Part shown: one piece after another, positions 1-12,050 of the stretch
Numbering within the stretch: position 1 is the stretch's first letter
Layout: every line of letters begins with the position of its first letter
Position numbers and translations under genes: made by a program
Origin: Oryza sativa Japonica Group
Taxonomy: Eukaryota; Streptophyta; Magnoliopsida; Poales; Poaceae
DNA: 64,000 nt
NCBI RefSeq assembly: GCF_034140825.1
Contig: NC_089037.1
Location: forward strand, 1,647,501-1,711,500
Direction: 5' to 3'
The notes under the pieces: generated by a model
Seen by the model: the letters and a program-made list of their open reading frames with translations, nothing else
Databases searched by the model: none
Told to the model about the DNA's origin: nothing

Positions 1-1764
1 AGTCAGGTCTCATGTTGTCATTTATATATGTGACATCCCAATAAAACTCTAATTTAGCATGATTAGTCACAATATATCGTTTTAGACTTAGTTTGCATAT
101 CCTAGACAAGTTTGTGCACCTTAATTAGTATTTTACAAGTTTATGTACTAAACTACACCCACTCAATAAATTTATGTACCAACAACGTAATTTACTCTAT
201 TATTAATATATCATGATAATTACTACTAACTTATGTAAAATTATAAATAACATATATTGCATAGCGTGTGCACATAAACTAGCTAGCACTATTTAGTTGT
301 AAGGTATGGTGACTTAGAGCTAGCAATATCATTATCGGAAGTAGAGAAGAATAAGGTAATAGGAAAAAGATCGAATAGCTTCTAGGATAATTTTTTAGTT
401 ACCTACAATGTGGTAAAGAACAAATTTGCGTTAAAAATTATGAAACTTTAATAATATTTTTAAATTATTGATGAACTTGAGTATATCATACCATGGATGT
501 GAATATTTTTTTCCTTCATGTGTGTTGTTGGCAAACAATCTCCTCTATCACTTAAGTTTATCTTTATGTTCTCTTAGCATAGCACGTTTATGTTCTCTTA
601 GCATAGCACGTTGAGCTGAAAAGTGTCTTGGATTGAATCAAATGGAGAAACTGTTTGATTAGATTATTTTTAATGGTACTCTTTTTTAAATGGGTAAGTA
701 ATATTAATCATGAGTAGTTATATTTTTTGGTGCACATTTTCAAGAAAAAAAATTAAAAAGTATAATGTGAATCCCATATATTACTATTTCAATTTCATAT
801 ATTTATAGTGTATATTTTTTAAATCTTAGAACATTTTTTTCAATTCTTGGCATATAGGAACTATAAAAAAAATATAATTATCTATTTGATTAAAAGTATT
901 AGATTAAAAACATATGAGTAAAAAGAGAAAAAAAATAAAAAAAAAGTTACAAAAGATATCAATATCCCATATTTCCAAGTTGCCGAGTATATCGCTGTGT
1001 AATTGTGTCTAAGAAGGAAGAGAAAATCATTGTGCTAGTTGCCTCGAGGATACTTCTTCGTCCGCTCGGTGTTGACTCTAACTCCTTGTGTGGTGCGGAC
1101 CCCCTAGAGTTGTTGCTAAAACCACCCGATGTAGTTGCAAAAATATCTACCATCCCTTTGTTTCTACCAGCTGAGATTATGAGAATATATTTTCCTTTTC
1201 ACCAATGAGATTAGCTAACAAAATGTGTATATCCCCATGAGATTGGTTTATCCTATTCTGCATATTGAAATAATTTTTTGTCTCGGACAACACTACTTGT
1301 AATTGATCTAATAAACATAAGAAGAAAATGGATATCTTTTATAGATTATATTATACTTCCATGTTATTTTAGTAAAAGAGTGCTATTTTTAGTTTTGGTT
1401 GGAGTGTGATCTCTATTATGAAAAGGGAACGTCTTAAAAGAATAGTTTCTCTTTAATTCGACACTAATCAAGTTATTTGCTGCGACCGAGGTTTCTTATT
1501 TTATCTTATCTGTGGAAATAGTTTTCTTCAATTTATGCACAATTACAAATTGTTTTCTTTAAGTTTTCTGGGAAGTATTTCTAAACTTTCCGCTGCAACG
1601 CGTAGGATAACCACTATTATATATAAAAGAATCCATCGTCTCAAATGTCTAGTCTGAGAAGCTCCGTTGAAAAATGGTATTAGAACTAATGGATATTATT
1701 TCCGATTTCCATCGAACCGTTTGGGTATGGTGGAGATGAGATGTGCAATCCGGGTGGATTGAGA
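1..1764. other. AT-rich spacer without a recognisable gene
   Basis: No convincing gene was seen. The only structured item is a perfect 24-bp direct repeat, two units at 564-587 and 588-611. The short open frames at 959-1208 overlap each other on opposite strands and look like chance. Confidence 0.5.
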
Positions 1765-1926
1765 CAGTGTTTGGCAAATCAGAAAGGAAAATGATTTCCT
1801 ACCCACCAAGAGACATTTTTAAATCCTAACCGTTTATTCTCTCTTTCATTTAATCATAACCCTTCGTTCATTTCCTAATCCCAATTCCAATCCCATTCCC
1901 TCGTTTCCCATTTTCCGAACACACCG
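1765..1926. mobile_element. Degenerate MITE (Tourist-like ends)
   Basis: The left end CAGTGTTTGGCAAATC and the inverted right end CGGTGTGTTCGGAAAATG form imperfect terminal inverted repeats. The interior is an AT-rich stretch without coding potential. The target duplication is not clear, so the boundaries are approximate. Confidence 0.4.
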
Positions 1927-2027
1927 TGAGTGATGGGCGAAATTACTACTCCTTCGTAATACGATTACGTATCCATCCCCTCCTCGTCAGTTTGCCCACC
2001 GCCGCCTCCGCCTTCGCCGCCGCCATC

Positions 2028-2270
2028 GATCCCCATCCATCCCGCGAGCGAGCAGAGTCGCCGTAGCTCGTCCTGCTGCTTCCTCCGCCGCCGCCGACCC
2101 CCATCCATCCCGCGAGCGAGCAGGGTCGCCGTCGCTCGTCCTGTTGCTTCCGCCGCATCCATCCTGGTGAGCACATCCTCCGCCACCGCCGCCTGCGCCT
2201 GCGGCGATCCCCATCCATCGTGCGAGCAAGTAGGGTCGCCGTCGTTTGTTCTGTTGCTTCCGCCGCATCC
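2028..2270. repeat. GC-rich imperfect tandem repeat, three units
   Basis: Units of about 65-68 bp start at 2028, 2096 and 2206. Each begins GAYCCCCATCCATC and carries GCGAGC, GGGTCGCCGT and TGTTGCTTCCGCC-like segments. Units 2 and 3 are separated by about 45 bp of GCC-rich DNA. The block lies 0.6-0.8 kb before the PIG-F start codon, so it may fall in that gene's promoter or a non-coding 5' exon; which one cannot be told from sequence alone. Confidence 0.6.
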
Positions 2271-2841
2271 GTTACGCGCATGCTCTTTCCCATCTCTCTA
2301 CCCACGCACTATTTCTCGAATTTGAGTTAACCCTAGCTTCTGTTCTAGAAATTTGCCTTAAATATCATACTAATAACATTTTGTTTGTAGTTTGGGGTTT
2401 CAACTGAACCCCCATGTCCAATGTTAGATCCGCCACCGGTAGGCAGCCAATTTGTGATTTGTGAATGACTGGATGTGAATAGATCGTTGTTGTTATCTTA
2501 GGATTGGTATTAGTTACATAGGGAGTAATAAATACTTTCATGGCTAAGAGCAAGCTTAGAGCAAGGTAGTGCCATTGTAATCTTCTATTTATATGTAAGA
2601 TTTTTTGCACATTCTGAACTTGCTTGTTAAATTATTTGCTATATTTGTATCATCTTTTTAGCTAATTTGTCGTTGTATATGGGATTTGTGGTGTTAAAAA
2701 ATTTTTGTATGTAATGTGAACTTCCAAAGTAGGATCATGCCACTGCGAGAGGTCGCTGAACCGCAACCTGGGAATTGACCTCCCGACTTGGCAGGTGTTG
2801 GCTCCACTGCCACCTATTGACTCCCCCACGGTGCCCCTGTC

Positions 2842-5109
2842 ATGGGCGACGAGGCCACGCAGGTCAGCGCCTCAAGCGCAGTAGCGGTCCATGCTCTGTG
2901 CTTCGCTGGGATCGTGGCAGCCCATCAATTGTCTGGCCGCGGCATGCTCGTCTCCAATCCCGCCTACGCCCTCCGCCTCCTCGTGGTATGCATCCGTCCC
3001 CTCACCTCGTCACATTGTCCGACGTATCTTGTGCTCCCCTGTTCCCTCATGTCTTCTGATTCGAAGTAAGACTTTTTCTAGGTCTTCGAAGCGCCTCTTG
3101 TCATCGCAGTGTTCAGTTTGCTCCGTCGAAATCCCAAGCGCTGCTCGGTATGGCGTGCACTTGTGACCTGTTCGGTCAATTGCTTCTTCTGATTTCTATG
3201 CCAATGTTATGTTCAATGATAGGATAATTGGGTTCTATAATTTCAGTTTCTTAAGGCAGCTGCGCGAGGATTGCTTGGCCTCCCCATTGGTTAGTTCTCT
3301 CTCTTCTGTGTTTTAACATTCATATTAGCTTCTAGTTTCGTGAGTTAACTTAGCTTCGTTACTACGACCAAAATAGCTGGACACAGGATATATTGTTCAG
3401 TACTCATGGCTTAGTTCATTCTTGTGACACAATAATAGTTGAACTATTGAATTATTTAGGACCTACTTACCTTTTTTTTCCCTTATTGTACACAATGTTT
3501 TCTGATAGGTGCGTTCCTAAATGCATTTGGAGCAATTGTTCTTGGTGCACCCATTGGAATCAAGTGAGTATAGATCAACAAGGACGTCAATGGTTGTTGT
3601 TAACCTTTATGTCAATGCTAAATAGATGTCTAGTACTGTCATATATACTGCTTCCTACATATTTTTCATCTGATTTTACCAGAATGCACCAGGATATTTC
3701 TTTCATGGATAATACATATCAATGGTCCTTTCACGGGGTTGCATATCTGTAGGTACTGGGCAGCAACAACTTATTGGTCACTTCTCATGTCCTTGTTCAC
3801 AGTAAGTGCCATTTCCCCTGATTTACTTATGTGTCACTGCCAGTTAGATTCAGTTAGATTTTCACCACTCCAAAAAGTAGCATTCCTGGAAATGCTGTCA
3901 CTGGCAGGTGGTACTAAATGTGAGTGCCATTTTTGGAGCAGCAAGTATGTAAAAATACCACATCTGAGATTAACAATATTGGCAACCGGACAACTATTAC
4001 TTTTTTTCTTGTGCCAATACTGTGCCTTTATATTTATATAATTGTTACATATCAAGTCATATCAAGCTAAATCCATGATTTTGCAGTTTGTTCCTGCAGC
4101 ATGCGTATTTGGAGCATCCAAAGTGAATTGGCAGGCTGTGCTCTCTCATTCCATGTACATCGCTTACTCTTAAATGAAAATAGAATGCTAGGGGTTCATT
4201 TAATGGATATCTTCCTTCTAAATTTACTGTCCAGCAACTGCCTGACATTGTGGTTTGTTGTGTGCTTTTGCATCAGTTATTGCGGATCAACTGATTCAGT
4301 GGACTACATGATATCTGCACCTGCTCATGGAGCTGTAATAGGAGCATGGCTTGGTGCTTGGCCTATGCCTCTCGACTGGGAAAGACCTTGGCAGGTAAAA
4401 ATACCACTGTGAATCTTTACTGTCTGCTGTCATCTGCCTAGGCTTGGGAAGTCAGAATTATAAATGGAAATGTTCATGCATGTTCACTAACCGCTACCTC
4501 ATTAACTAATTTAGTTGGGTTTACATGGATTATAGTAATTTGTTTGAAGTTCTACAGTTATATCGGCCATTTAAAAGAACTACTCCATATTATCACCTCC
4601 TTTATCTGAATTAATTTCACATTACTCTTCGGCATCTATTTAAGTGAAATTTGAATGTTTTTATGCATGCTCTGTATCTGAAATTTTCCTGCATGTTCAC
4701 TACCTAAGGTTCCAGCTTAAACAGCATTAGCATGAACTAACTTTTTGGAGCTGACATGAGTTTCTGTAGCTTGCCTCATATTCTGTACTTCTGTTGTCTG
4801 TTGCTTTTGGGACTACTCATTATTATCATCTCTTTTATCTGAAATAATCTTGTGTTCTCGTCGTGCATCCTGCTTTCAGTGGACTATGTAGTGCACAAGG
4901 CTGATAATTCCCTTGCTGAGCCTTACACATTGCTTCTATCGTTGCCTGCACCTCCATTCTGCCACTTGCTAATGTTCTGTCATGATTTTTCGTAGGAATG
5001 GCCAATCTCTGTTACTTATGGCTCAGTCGCTGGGCATTTGATTGGAATGGCAATATCACTGGCCCTAGTAGTTACTCATAAGAGAAGAGGTCGTGCCAAA
5101 GCTGACTAG
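2842..5109 (+). CDS. PIGF: GPI-anchor biosynthesis protein PIG-F
   Basis: Eight exons: 2842-2985, 3082-3147, 3247-3289, 3509-3563, 3753-3801, 4087-4154, 4277-4394 and 4996-5109. All junctions are GT-AG, the phases agree, and the product has 218 aa, close to the 219 aa of human PIG-F. Family knowledge: PIG-F is a small multi-pass ER membrane protein that works with PIG-O and PIG-G to add ethanolamine phosphate to GPI anchors. Seen here: a hydrophobic N-terminal segment, PKRCS followed by FLKAAARGLLGLPIG, then FGAIVLGAPIGIKYW, and the signature C-terminus GAWLGAWPMPLDWERPWQEW followed by a last hydrophobic helix and a basic HKRRGRAKAD tail. The start at 2842 is the first in-frame ATG of exon 1. 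A possible extra exon at 3908-3944 does not keep the phase and was left out. Upstream, TGGCAG at about 2790-2795 could be the acceptor of a 5' UTR intron. Confidence 0.9.
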
Positions 5110-5200
5110 CTAGCCTATGGATGACAAGTGCCCTTGCTTTTTCCTGGCCATCAGTGATTTTTCCCGATAGTGTACAAGTATTCTTTTTTTGGGACCAGAG

Positions 5201-5409
5201 AGCTTTCATATTGAATATAAGGAGTGATGGCTTACGATAGGATCATCCAAGTTCTACGTTGTTGACTCGTTCATCTGGAACCTTTTGCAGCTAAATCCAG
5301 ATTTATGTCATTTAGCTTTCATATATTGAATATAAGCAGTGATGGCTTACGATAGGATCGTCCAGCTTCTACTTTGTTGACTCCTTCAGCTCGAACCCTT
5401 TGCAGCTAA
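5201..5409. repeat. Tandem duplication in the PIG-F 3' flank
   Basis: Two copies of about 95 bp (5201-5294 and 5314-5409, period about 113 bp) share AGCTTTCATAT, a GTGATGGCTTACGATAGGAT core and CTTTTGCAGCTAA-like ends, with roughly one difference in ten bases. They lie within 300 bp after the PIG-F stop, probably in its 3' UTR or just past it, and before the convergent end of the MLO gene. Confidence 0.85.
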
Positions 5410-5673
5410 CTATTACTATCATTTTTATTTTGAATTAACAAGAATTTTCCATGTAGTTTTATAGTAAGACGAAAGAGGATGGAGATTATTTGGATGTTCC
5501 CCAATGCTGCCGCATCTTTCTTCCGAAAGAATATGTTATACAAAGTTATGCTTTTATTGTTTCTTAAAAAAATCGACTGTACTTTTCTAATCTCTATATG
5601 TAGTGTACCAACTATACATTGTACTCCTATATTTGCTGCTATACAACTTAAGTACAGAGAAACCTTTCGGCCA

Positions 5674-8600
5674 TCACCGTTGTACACTGAAGGAGAAATC
5701 AGAATCGGCGATGTCAACTTGGATGGCCGACGAGGACGCCGCCCTCCTCTTATCCGGGTCCATCCGGTTAAACCCATGCGGCCGCACCACCGGCGCCACG
5801 GGCACCGGGTACATGTCCCTGGCCTCTCCGGCGAACCCCGGCGATGCCGGTGCGCTCGGCGGATCTTCCGACCTCACCCTTTGCTTGTGCAGCAGGTGCA
5901 CCGGCGACGAGCCGCGGCTCGGCGTCGTGTCGCCGCTCATCTGTGCTAGGAACTCGTCGGCGTCCCGGAGCTTCTTCTTCTCCCTCGCCGTCTTCCTCCA
6001 GTTCATCAGGGCCTTCATCGTCTGCTCCTCGAAGATGGTCTTCTTCATGTTTGATCCCATCTGCAAACACACGGAAAGGTTGAGGACGTTGGAATTGAGA
6101 CCTCCAAGAGCATTTACAAGTGATTTTTGTCTAAATGGTTTCACCTGTGTGACGAGTGCGTAGAGAGGGAAGGTGCTGTAGCTGCATAGGAACTGAATGA
6201 ATATCCCCACTACAACTTTCATGATACTCAAGCCCATGTTTTCATGGAAGCATTTCTTCAGGCCAGGGGTTGCCTGTCAGACAAAAATAACCAAACCATG
6301 TCAATCATTAGTGGCTCATTAGTGAGTGCATAACACTGGCTTTTGAAGGTTGATGCCAATTAGCAAGTAGCATACCAGAGTCCACACGAAATGTGCCATC
6401 TGAAATGCGTTCTGGAACAGTATCAAGTGTATGAAGAACAAGACCCAATCAGGCCGGTTAAACCAGAAGTACTTGTTGCTTGGTTCAACGACCGGTGCTC
6501 CCTTGATCACAGTTGCCCTGTCCTGTATCTCCTGTGCCATCTCCATGATAACCATCTCCAGCTTTGTCCCAACCAACATGAGGATCTAAAGACAACGGCA
6601 TGCATTTTTTTTGTCAAATGTTTTGCATACCTTGTAGGATAAAATCATGATTCTGTTGACTATTCATTTGCACAAGAAGTCAAGAAATATATATAATTCG
6701 CACTTACGACGAGTGGAACAAAAGAGATCCAGATAAGCGTGCCGAACCCTGCACCACACACAGATAAAAAACATGGTGATTACAAGACCAATTATTCAGA
6801 GCAAACAAAAGAACGAACAGGATAGGACAAAAGATTACCTTGGATATCAAGGAAGAGCACAAGGATCGCGACAAACCACAATGGGAGGCTGCAAAAACAG
6901 GCCAAATGTGTCAAGATCGAAGGACGAACACAAGACTGAATACTTGTCTTTCTTTCTTAAAAAAAAAAAAGAGAGAAGTACTGGAGAGAGGGATTCACCT
7001 GATGCCAACGACAACTTTGAAATCGTCCTCTAATGACCTCTTGATGTATTTGTGGAAGTCGAACTTGCTATTCTGCGACAAATGCGCCTGCAAAGAATTA
7101 AAGATACATTAGTTAATTAGTGCACACTCCCAAAAGCTTGGTCCATTGCAACAATGGCGAATGGGTCAGGTTAATTAGTAGTAGTACATTGATGAAGCCT
7201 TGCCGCATGGTCAGGTAGTCCACCTTGGTGACAGACCCGAAGAACTGCCTGAAGAACGCCACCTAACAACAAACATGGTAGTTTTTTTTCTTTAAAAAAA
7301 ATGTTGGATACGAACAATAACCAGGTAGCTGCAAAGATTAGGCAGGTAGAGATCGATTAGGTGCAAGAACTCACAATCCATCTGAGCCCAGGTGTGCTTG
7401 ACAGTCCCAGATGCCGTTTCACGAACGATGTCTGATGCGTGAACCGGAATCGTGAAGGATCTGCAAGGATGATACGAGTTATCAGTTCTTTGCTGTCATG
7501 TTTCAAGTTTCAGGTAAGAAGGTTAGTATTAGTTAGATTCTTTAATTACCGTTTGCGAACTGATACTCCAACGAGTTGGTCTCTAATTCCCATTTCTTCC
7601 ATTTCTTCATCTACACCAAGGAACAACATATGCATGGGCAAATTAATAGATTTTCTCATCGCAATCCAAATCAAAGACTGACAAATTCTACTAAAAAAAC
7701 CGTGCTTGACAACAGAGTGCCAGGTGGTTAATTAGCCACTCACTTTGAGACGCCCTAGAGCCATGGTGATGACGCAGTAGGTGACGTGGAACACCGCGAG
7801 CACGAAAATGAATATGTGCAGCTGGTGCATGCCGCCCGATGACATCAGCGCCACCTTGCCCTGCAAAAACGAAGAAAAATCATCATCGTTAAATTCGCAC
7901 TTGAATTTCCCTCGAAATCATCGTGTGACGTTGCAACAGATTAAGCAGCGTTTTTGCTCACCGATTGCGCGCAGTAATCCTCGCCGGCGGCGCCGGCCAG
8001 TGACCGGCGATGGCTCTCTTCTTCTCCGGTGTACCAGAGAAGCCTCCGGCGATGGTCCTTTTTTCCCTTCAGGCCCTTGACGATATCTTGCCCTGCCTTG
8101 CACGGCAGCATGATGTTGGCAGCTGACTCCGGGATGCATATCTTGGAGATGGGCGTTTGTGCCACAGTGAGGAGCAGCGATATGAAGCCCAGCAGCATCA
8201 ACTCTGCAAGTGGAAGAAACAGGGAAAAAAAGAGAGAGAAAAGGTAAATGGACAGAGCCAATCAGGGATCAGGATATGGGCACTGGAATGGAAGCATGTA
8301 GATGATGAGTCTTGACTTCCTGTGATGAACTGGTGCGGCGGCTATTGTTTTCCTGTTTGGAATTATATAAGTGCGACCTTTATGTTTATGTTTAGAAATT
8401 AGAATACGAGTGTTCTATGTTTGAAGAGGAAAACTAAGTGGTCATTTATGTACTCCGGTGACTGTTTGACGATATAAGAGGCTAAGTATTTGTACTTCAA
8501 ACTTCAAACATGGTACCGTTTTGACGAAAAATGGAAGATTAAGAGGCAAAGCTAGCTCCTGCCTTTTGTTCAAAAAGAGAGAGAGTGAAATTTGCTTTGA

Positions 8601-8938
8601 CAAGAAATCGAACAGGTTGGTGAAACTAAAGCTGACCTGCTTTGATCTTCTCGAGCGCTTCGCCCATGGCCTTCTTCTCCCGCTTATGGAACCACTGCAA
8701 TATCAATCAATCAAGCACCAGGCCACCAGGAATGGTGTTATCAAGGTCGGTTTTGTGGAGAGCCAGCCAAAAACAAACGAACAAATTAACAAACGATGGA
8801 TGCAACGGCACGTACATGGCCGAGCTTGTGGAGGCCGTGCTCCATGGCGACGGAGACGAGCACGATGACGGCGCAGACCACGGCCACCGCCCACGTCGGC
8901 GTCTCCGGCAACGCCCTCCCCCCTCCTCCCCCTGCCAT
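5674..8938 (-). CDS. MLO3: MLO family seven-transmembrane protein, barley Mlo-like
   Basis: Thirteen exons (transcript order): 8938-8816, 8694-8637, 8203-7962, 7860-7744, 7610-7550, 7460-7375, 7262-7188, 7087-6999, 6888-6839, 6748-6708, 6585-6376, 6273-6145 and 6060-5674. The product has 555 aa. It follows barley Mlo from [11 protein letters not shown] near the N-terminus to the DFSFS-like tail. MLO proteins are plasma-membrane proteins; in barley, loss of Mlo gives broad powdery-mildew resistance. Visible: hydrophobic segments spread along the chain, conserved Cys in the first extracellular loop, the family block [19 protein letters not shown] at about 321-339, and an amphipathic calmodulin-binding site [11 protein letters not shown] with Trp448. 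The start at 8938 matches barley; an in-frame ATG at 8974 would add 12 residues. The first loop is about 28 residues longer than in barley. The number 3 in the symbol comes from memory of rice naming. Confidence 0.93.
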
Positions 8939-10263
8939 CTCCCCTCCTCCTCCCTCCCGCACGTACGCACGCACTCACGTACGCCTCTCGCTGGAGCTCG
9001 ATAGCTAGCCGCGATCGTACGCTACTACAGACTCTTTCTGTCGCTGCAGGGTGAGGTGGTGAGGTGAGCGCTTGCTCGCGTTGATCCGGTTTTTCGCCAG
9101 GCAGGCGGTGCACGGGGGCGTTTTTATTGTTACCCGCGCGGCTGCGGCGGCTGCGTCAAAGCGCGTGCCGGCCAATGGCGAAGGGATGGGGGGACACGGG
9201 ACGTGGGCGGGCGATTGTTACGTGGTTTTGGCTCGGAATTACGTAGGAAAACGGTGTTTTCTACTAGCTGGTGCGCGCGGTGCGGGCCGTGCGGCCGTTG
9301 GTGCTTGGCTTCCCTGCTGTAGTCTTGTGCGCCCACTATTTTACTAGTAGTACTAGTTTACTGCTCGGCCGGCAAAATATACTGGAGTACTCCAATATAG
9401 ACGAGGGATGGGAGAGAGACTGCGACACGACAGTGCCCGGCTTCACGGGGCGTATCCATTTCCTTCTTTACGGCCGCTATGAAAAGCGACACATGCCACC
9501 TTCGTTTTTTTAATAGATAAACAGAGTTGATTTTTCTCACATTTAATTAATCGTTATATTAAAAAAAATTATATAATTATAATTTATTTTGTTATGAGTT
9601 GTTTTATCACTTAAAGTACTTAAAGTGTAATTTATACTATCTTATACATTTAAATAAAATTTTTTAATAAGATAAATGATTAAACATGTGTTCGAAAGTT
9701 AACGGTGTCATGTATTAAAAACGGTAGGAGTATATAGTATTACACTAAAGTTAATTAACTGGTGAGACGAGATCAATCGATTCATTAGTGTTTTACTACG
9801 ATATATAGAGTGCGTATCTGAACAGCTTGGTCGACTGTAGCGTGTGGGTGACGAACTGACCGACGTGTGGCTCCAATCATCTTGGGTAGACAAATAGTAG
9901 AACTGGACGTACGTACATACGTACGTATATGTATTAAAGTAGTGTCGTTGACCCTGACGCGGCTACGTAGCTACGCCCCCACGTGCAGCCTGCAATCTAT
10001 CTTCAGGCGCTGACTGACTGCTAATTAAACTCCACGTTGATCGGAAGTTCAGAAAAGTAAAACACCCTGAAAAATGTGAAACTAGAGGACGTTGCCAACG
10101 GTATACTACCACTTCTGAATAATTGTACACATGGTTATGGACCACAGGTCGAAAGAGGACACCAAGGACCATTTGCTGTTGACTGGTTGACCTCGTGACG
10201 ATTCGTCAGCCCTTCGTTTAGAACTGAACATTTCTTGGTTCCTGGAAGGAAGCTAGATATATA
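8939..10263. other. MLO upstream region and spacer
   Basis: The first 500 bp are GC-rich and hold the MLO promoter and 5' leader on the minus strand; no single TATA box stands out. At 9541-9731 lies a degraded Stowaway-like right half (AACGGTGTCATGTATTAAAA, then GGAGTA). At about 9908-9932 there is a short palindromic ACGTACGTACATACGTACGT run. No gene was recognised. Open frames at 9072-9513 sit in promoter DNA without family features. Confidence 0.45.
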
Positions 10264-10498
10264 ATCCCTCCATCCCACAATATAAGGAATTTTGAGTTTT
10301 TATTTACAATGTTTGACCACTCATCTTATTCAAATTTTTTTCAAATATAAAAAACGAAAAGTTGTGCTTAAAGTATTGTAGATAATAAAGTAAGTCACAA
10401 ATAAGATAAATAATAATTTTAAAATAATTTGAATAAGACGAGTGGTCAAACGTTACAAGTAAAAACTTAAAATCTTTTATATTATGGGACGGATGGAG
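10264..10498. mobile_element. Stowaway MITE
   Basis: The left end TCCCTCCATCCCACAATATA and the inverted right end CTCCATCCGTCCCATAATAT are terminal inverted repeats typical of Tc1/mariner-derived Stowaway elements. TA lies at both borders. The interior is AT-rich with a long inverted-repeat character (TTTGACCACTC on the left, GAGTGGTCAAA on the right). Confidence 0.8.
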
Positions 10499-10971
10499 TA
10501 GCTAGTATAAAGCTTTATGAACTTGGGCTTGGTCCAAGCGGGGACTATTTTGCATTGATCTAGGACGGATCTGATCATCAGGCCGAGCTAATTAATCTGA
10601 TACAATCAAGAGAGCCAACTGTATGAATGATGGATCTTGTTGACCGGGTTAATTACGGTTGTGAAGTTACTGTCAAACTTTATGATACGTGGCTCATGCC
10701 AATGATGTGGGTTTCACTCTACCGCACGTTCTGACGAAAAGAATAAAGTGAATATAAGTAAATTTTTCTTGTGAATTACTCCAGTTACTGTACTCAAACT
10801 ATGACATGTGGTTCGTGCATATCGTAGTGTGACGAGAAGAAGTAATTAGCATCTGTGGAATTCTTGTGTGACGCGATCACGTCCCGGTCGATACTATCTA
10901 ATCAGTTAGTTAGCATAATAGCACTAGCAGTAATTGCTTGAGAGGTACATTACTAATCAAGCAAATAAGTA

Positions 10972-11206
10972 CTCCCTCCGTTTCAAAATGTTTGACACCG
11001 TTGACTTTTTAGCATATATTTAACCGTTCGTCTTATTCAAAAACTTTTATGAAATATGTAAAATTATATGCCTACATAAAAATATATTTAACAATGAATC
11101 AAATGATAGGAAAAGAATTAATAATTACTTAACTTTTTTTAATAAGACAAACGGTCAAACATGTACTAAAAAGTCAACGGTGTCAAACATTTCGAAACGG
11201 AGGGAG
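10972..11206. mobile_element. Stowaway MITE in a duplicated flank
   Basis: The ends CTCCCTCCGTTTCAAAATGT and its inverted partner CTCCCTCCGTTTCGAAATGT are nearly perfect, with a TA duplication on each side (10970-10971 and 11207-11208). A 19-bp host direct repeat flanks it (10931-10949 and 11207-11225), far more than the 2 bp this family makes. Confidence 0.88.
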
Positions 11207-11452
11207 TAATTGCTTGAGAGGTACAGTACTATAATGCATCATATACTACCTCCAAAACTACCACATTGAATTAAGTAACAAGATGAAAAAGAAAAGTGAA
11301 GAGAGATGATGAGCCATCCATAAATTAAGAGACAACTTTCGCATAAACTTTAAAAAGAAATATGAAAATATTAGAAATATTAGTATTTGTGTATTATATA
11401 TGACATGTTGTATAAATTATCTTTTAATTTACGAGTGAATGGTACGAATAAA

Positions 11453-11581
11453 GGCTGTGTTTAGTTCAGTGCAAAGTTTGGATTTTGGTTGAAATTGAAG
11501 ATGATGTGACTGAAAAGTTGTGTGTGTACGACAGGTTGATGTGATGAAAAAGGACTGAAGTTTGGATCCAAAAACACAGCC
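11453..11581. mobile_element. Small Tourist-like MITE
   Basis: The ends GGCTGTGTTTAGTT and the inverted GGCTGTGTTTTTGG are present; the interior carries AAAGTTTGGATTTTGGTT and GATGTGATG motifs. The flanks are AAA on both sides, a variant of the usual TWA target duplication. The copy at 62979-63119 belongs to the same family. Confidence 0.75.
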
Positions 11582-12016
11582 AAAAGCGAAAATGATAGTC
11601 ACGTCTATCATATCACGTGTTCTAAAAGTGCAGCAATATCTGTTGCTATTCGACTAGGGTCGCGTATGGGGTTCTTGTCAGATACTAGTGGCTACTGCAC
11701 ATCACTTTCTTCTGTGGACTGCCTAGTTTTAGACGGAGCTGCACATCGATCGATTTCGTGTTGATTTCCTATTTTCTTGGTCTTCTCCTGGCGTTGAACT
11801 TTTCGCAGATGGCGTGCTGGTTCTTAAACGAGAAAGTTGGGGGCGATCATTAAATTAGATATATCGAATAGACGCCTACTGTGATAAAGAAATTTGTTTA
11901 ATAGTATAAATGGGCCCTTTTATTTACCTAGTTGTCGACTTGTCGTAGAGGATAAAGACGATTAGATTGGATAAAATGGATGGTAAAAATCATATGCATG
12001 GTAAAAATTCAAGCAA

Positions 12017-12050
12017 CTAGCTGGACAGCCCGCGCAATTGCGCAGCTAGC
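12017..12050 (-). mobile_element. Helitron 3' terminus (other end not found)
   Basis: Read on the minus strand this stretch has a palindromic TGCGCAATTGCGC hairpin, a short spacer GGGCTGTCCAG, then CTAG followed by T. This is the 3'-end layout of Helitrons, which insert between A and T. The body should extend to higher coordinates, but no clear TC-start was found within about 300 bp, so the length is unknown. Confidence 0.4.

Noticed and set aside
3908-3944. Extra PIG-F exon starting GTGGTACTAAATGTG
   Set aside because: It has an AG before and GT after, but its length (37 nt) breaks the phase with the next exon. Direct joining of 3801 to 4087 gives FTFVPA and the expected protein length.
8939-8974. 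Upstream in-frame ATG at 8974 as MLO start
   Set aside because: It would add 12 residues unlike the short start of barley Mlo; 8938 fits the family better.
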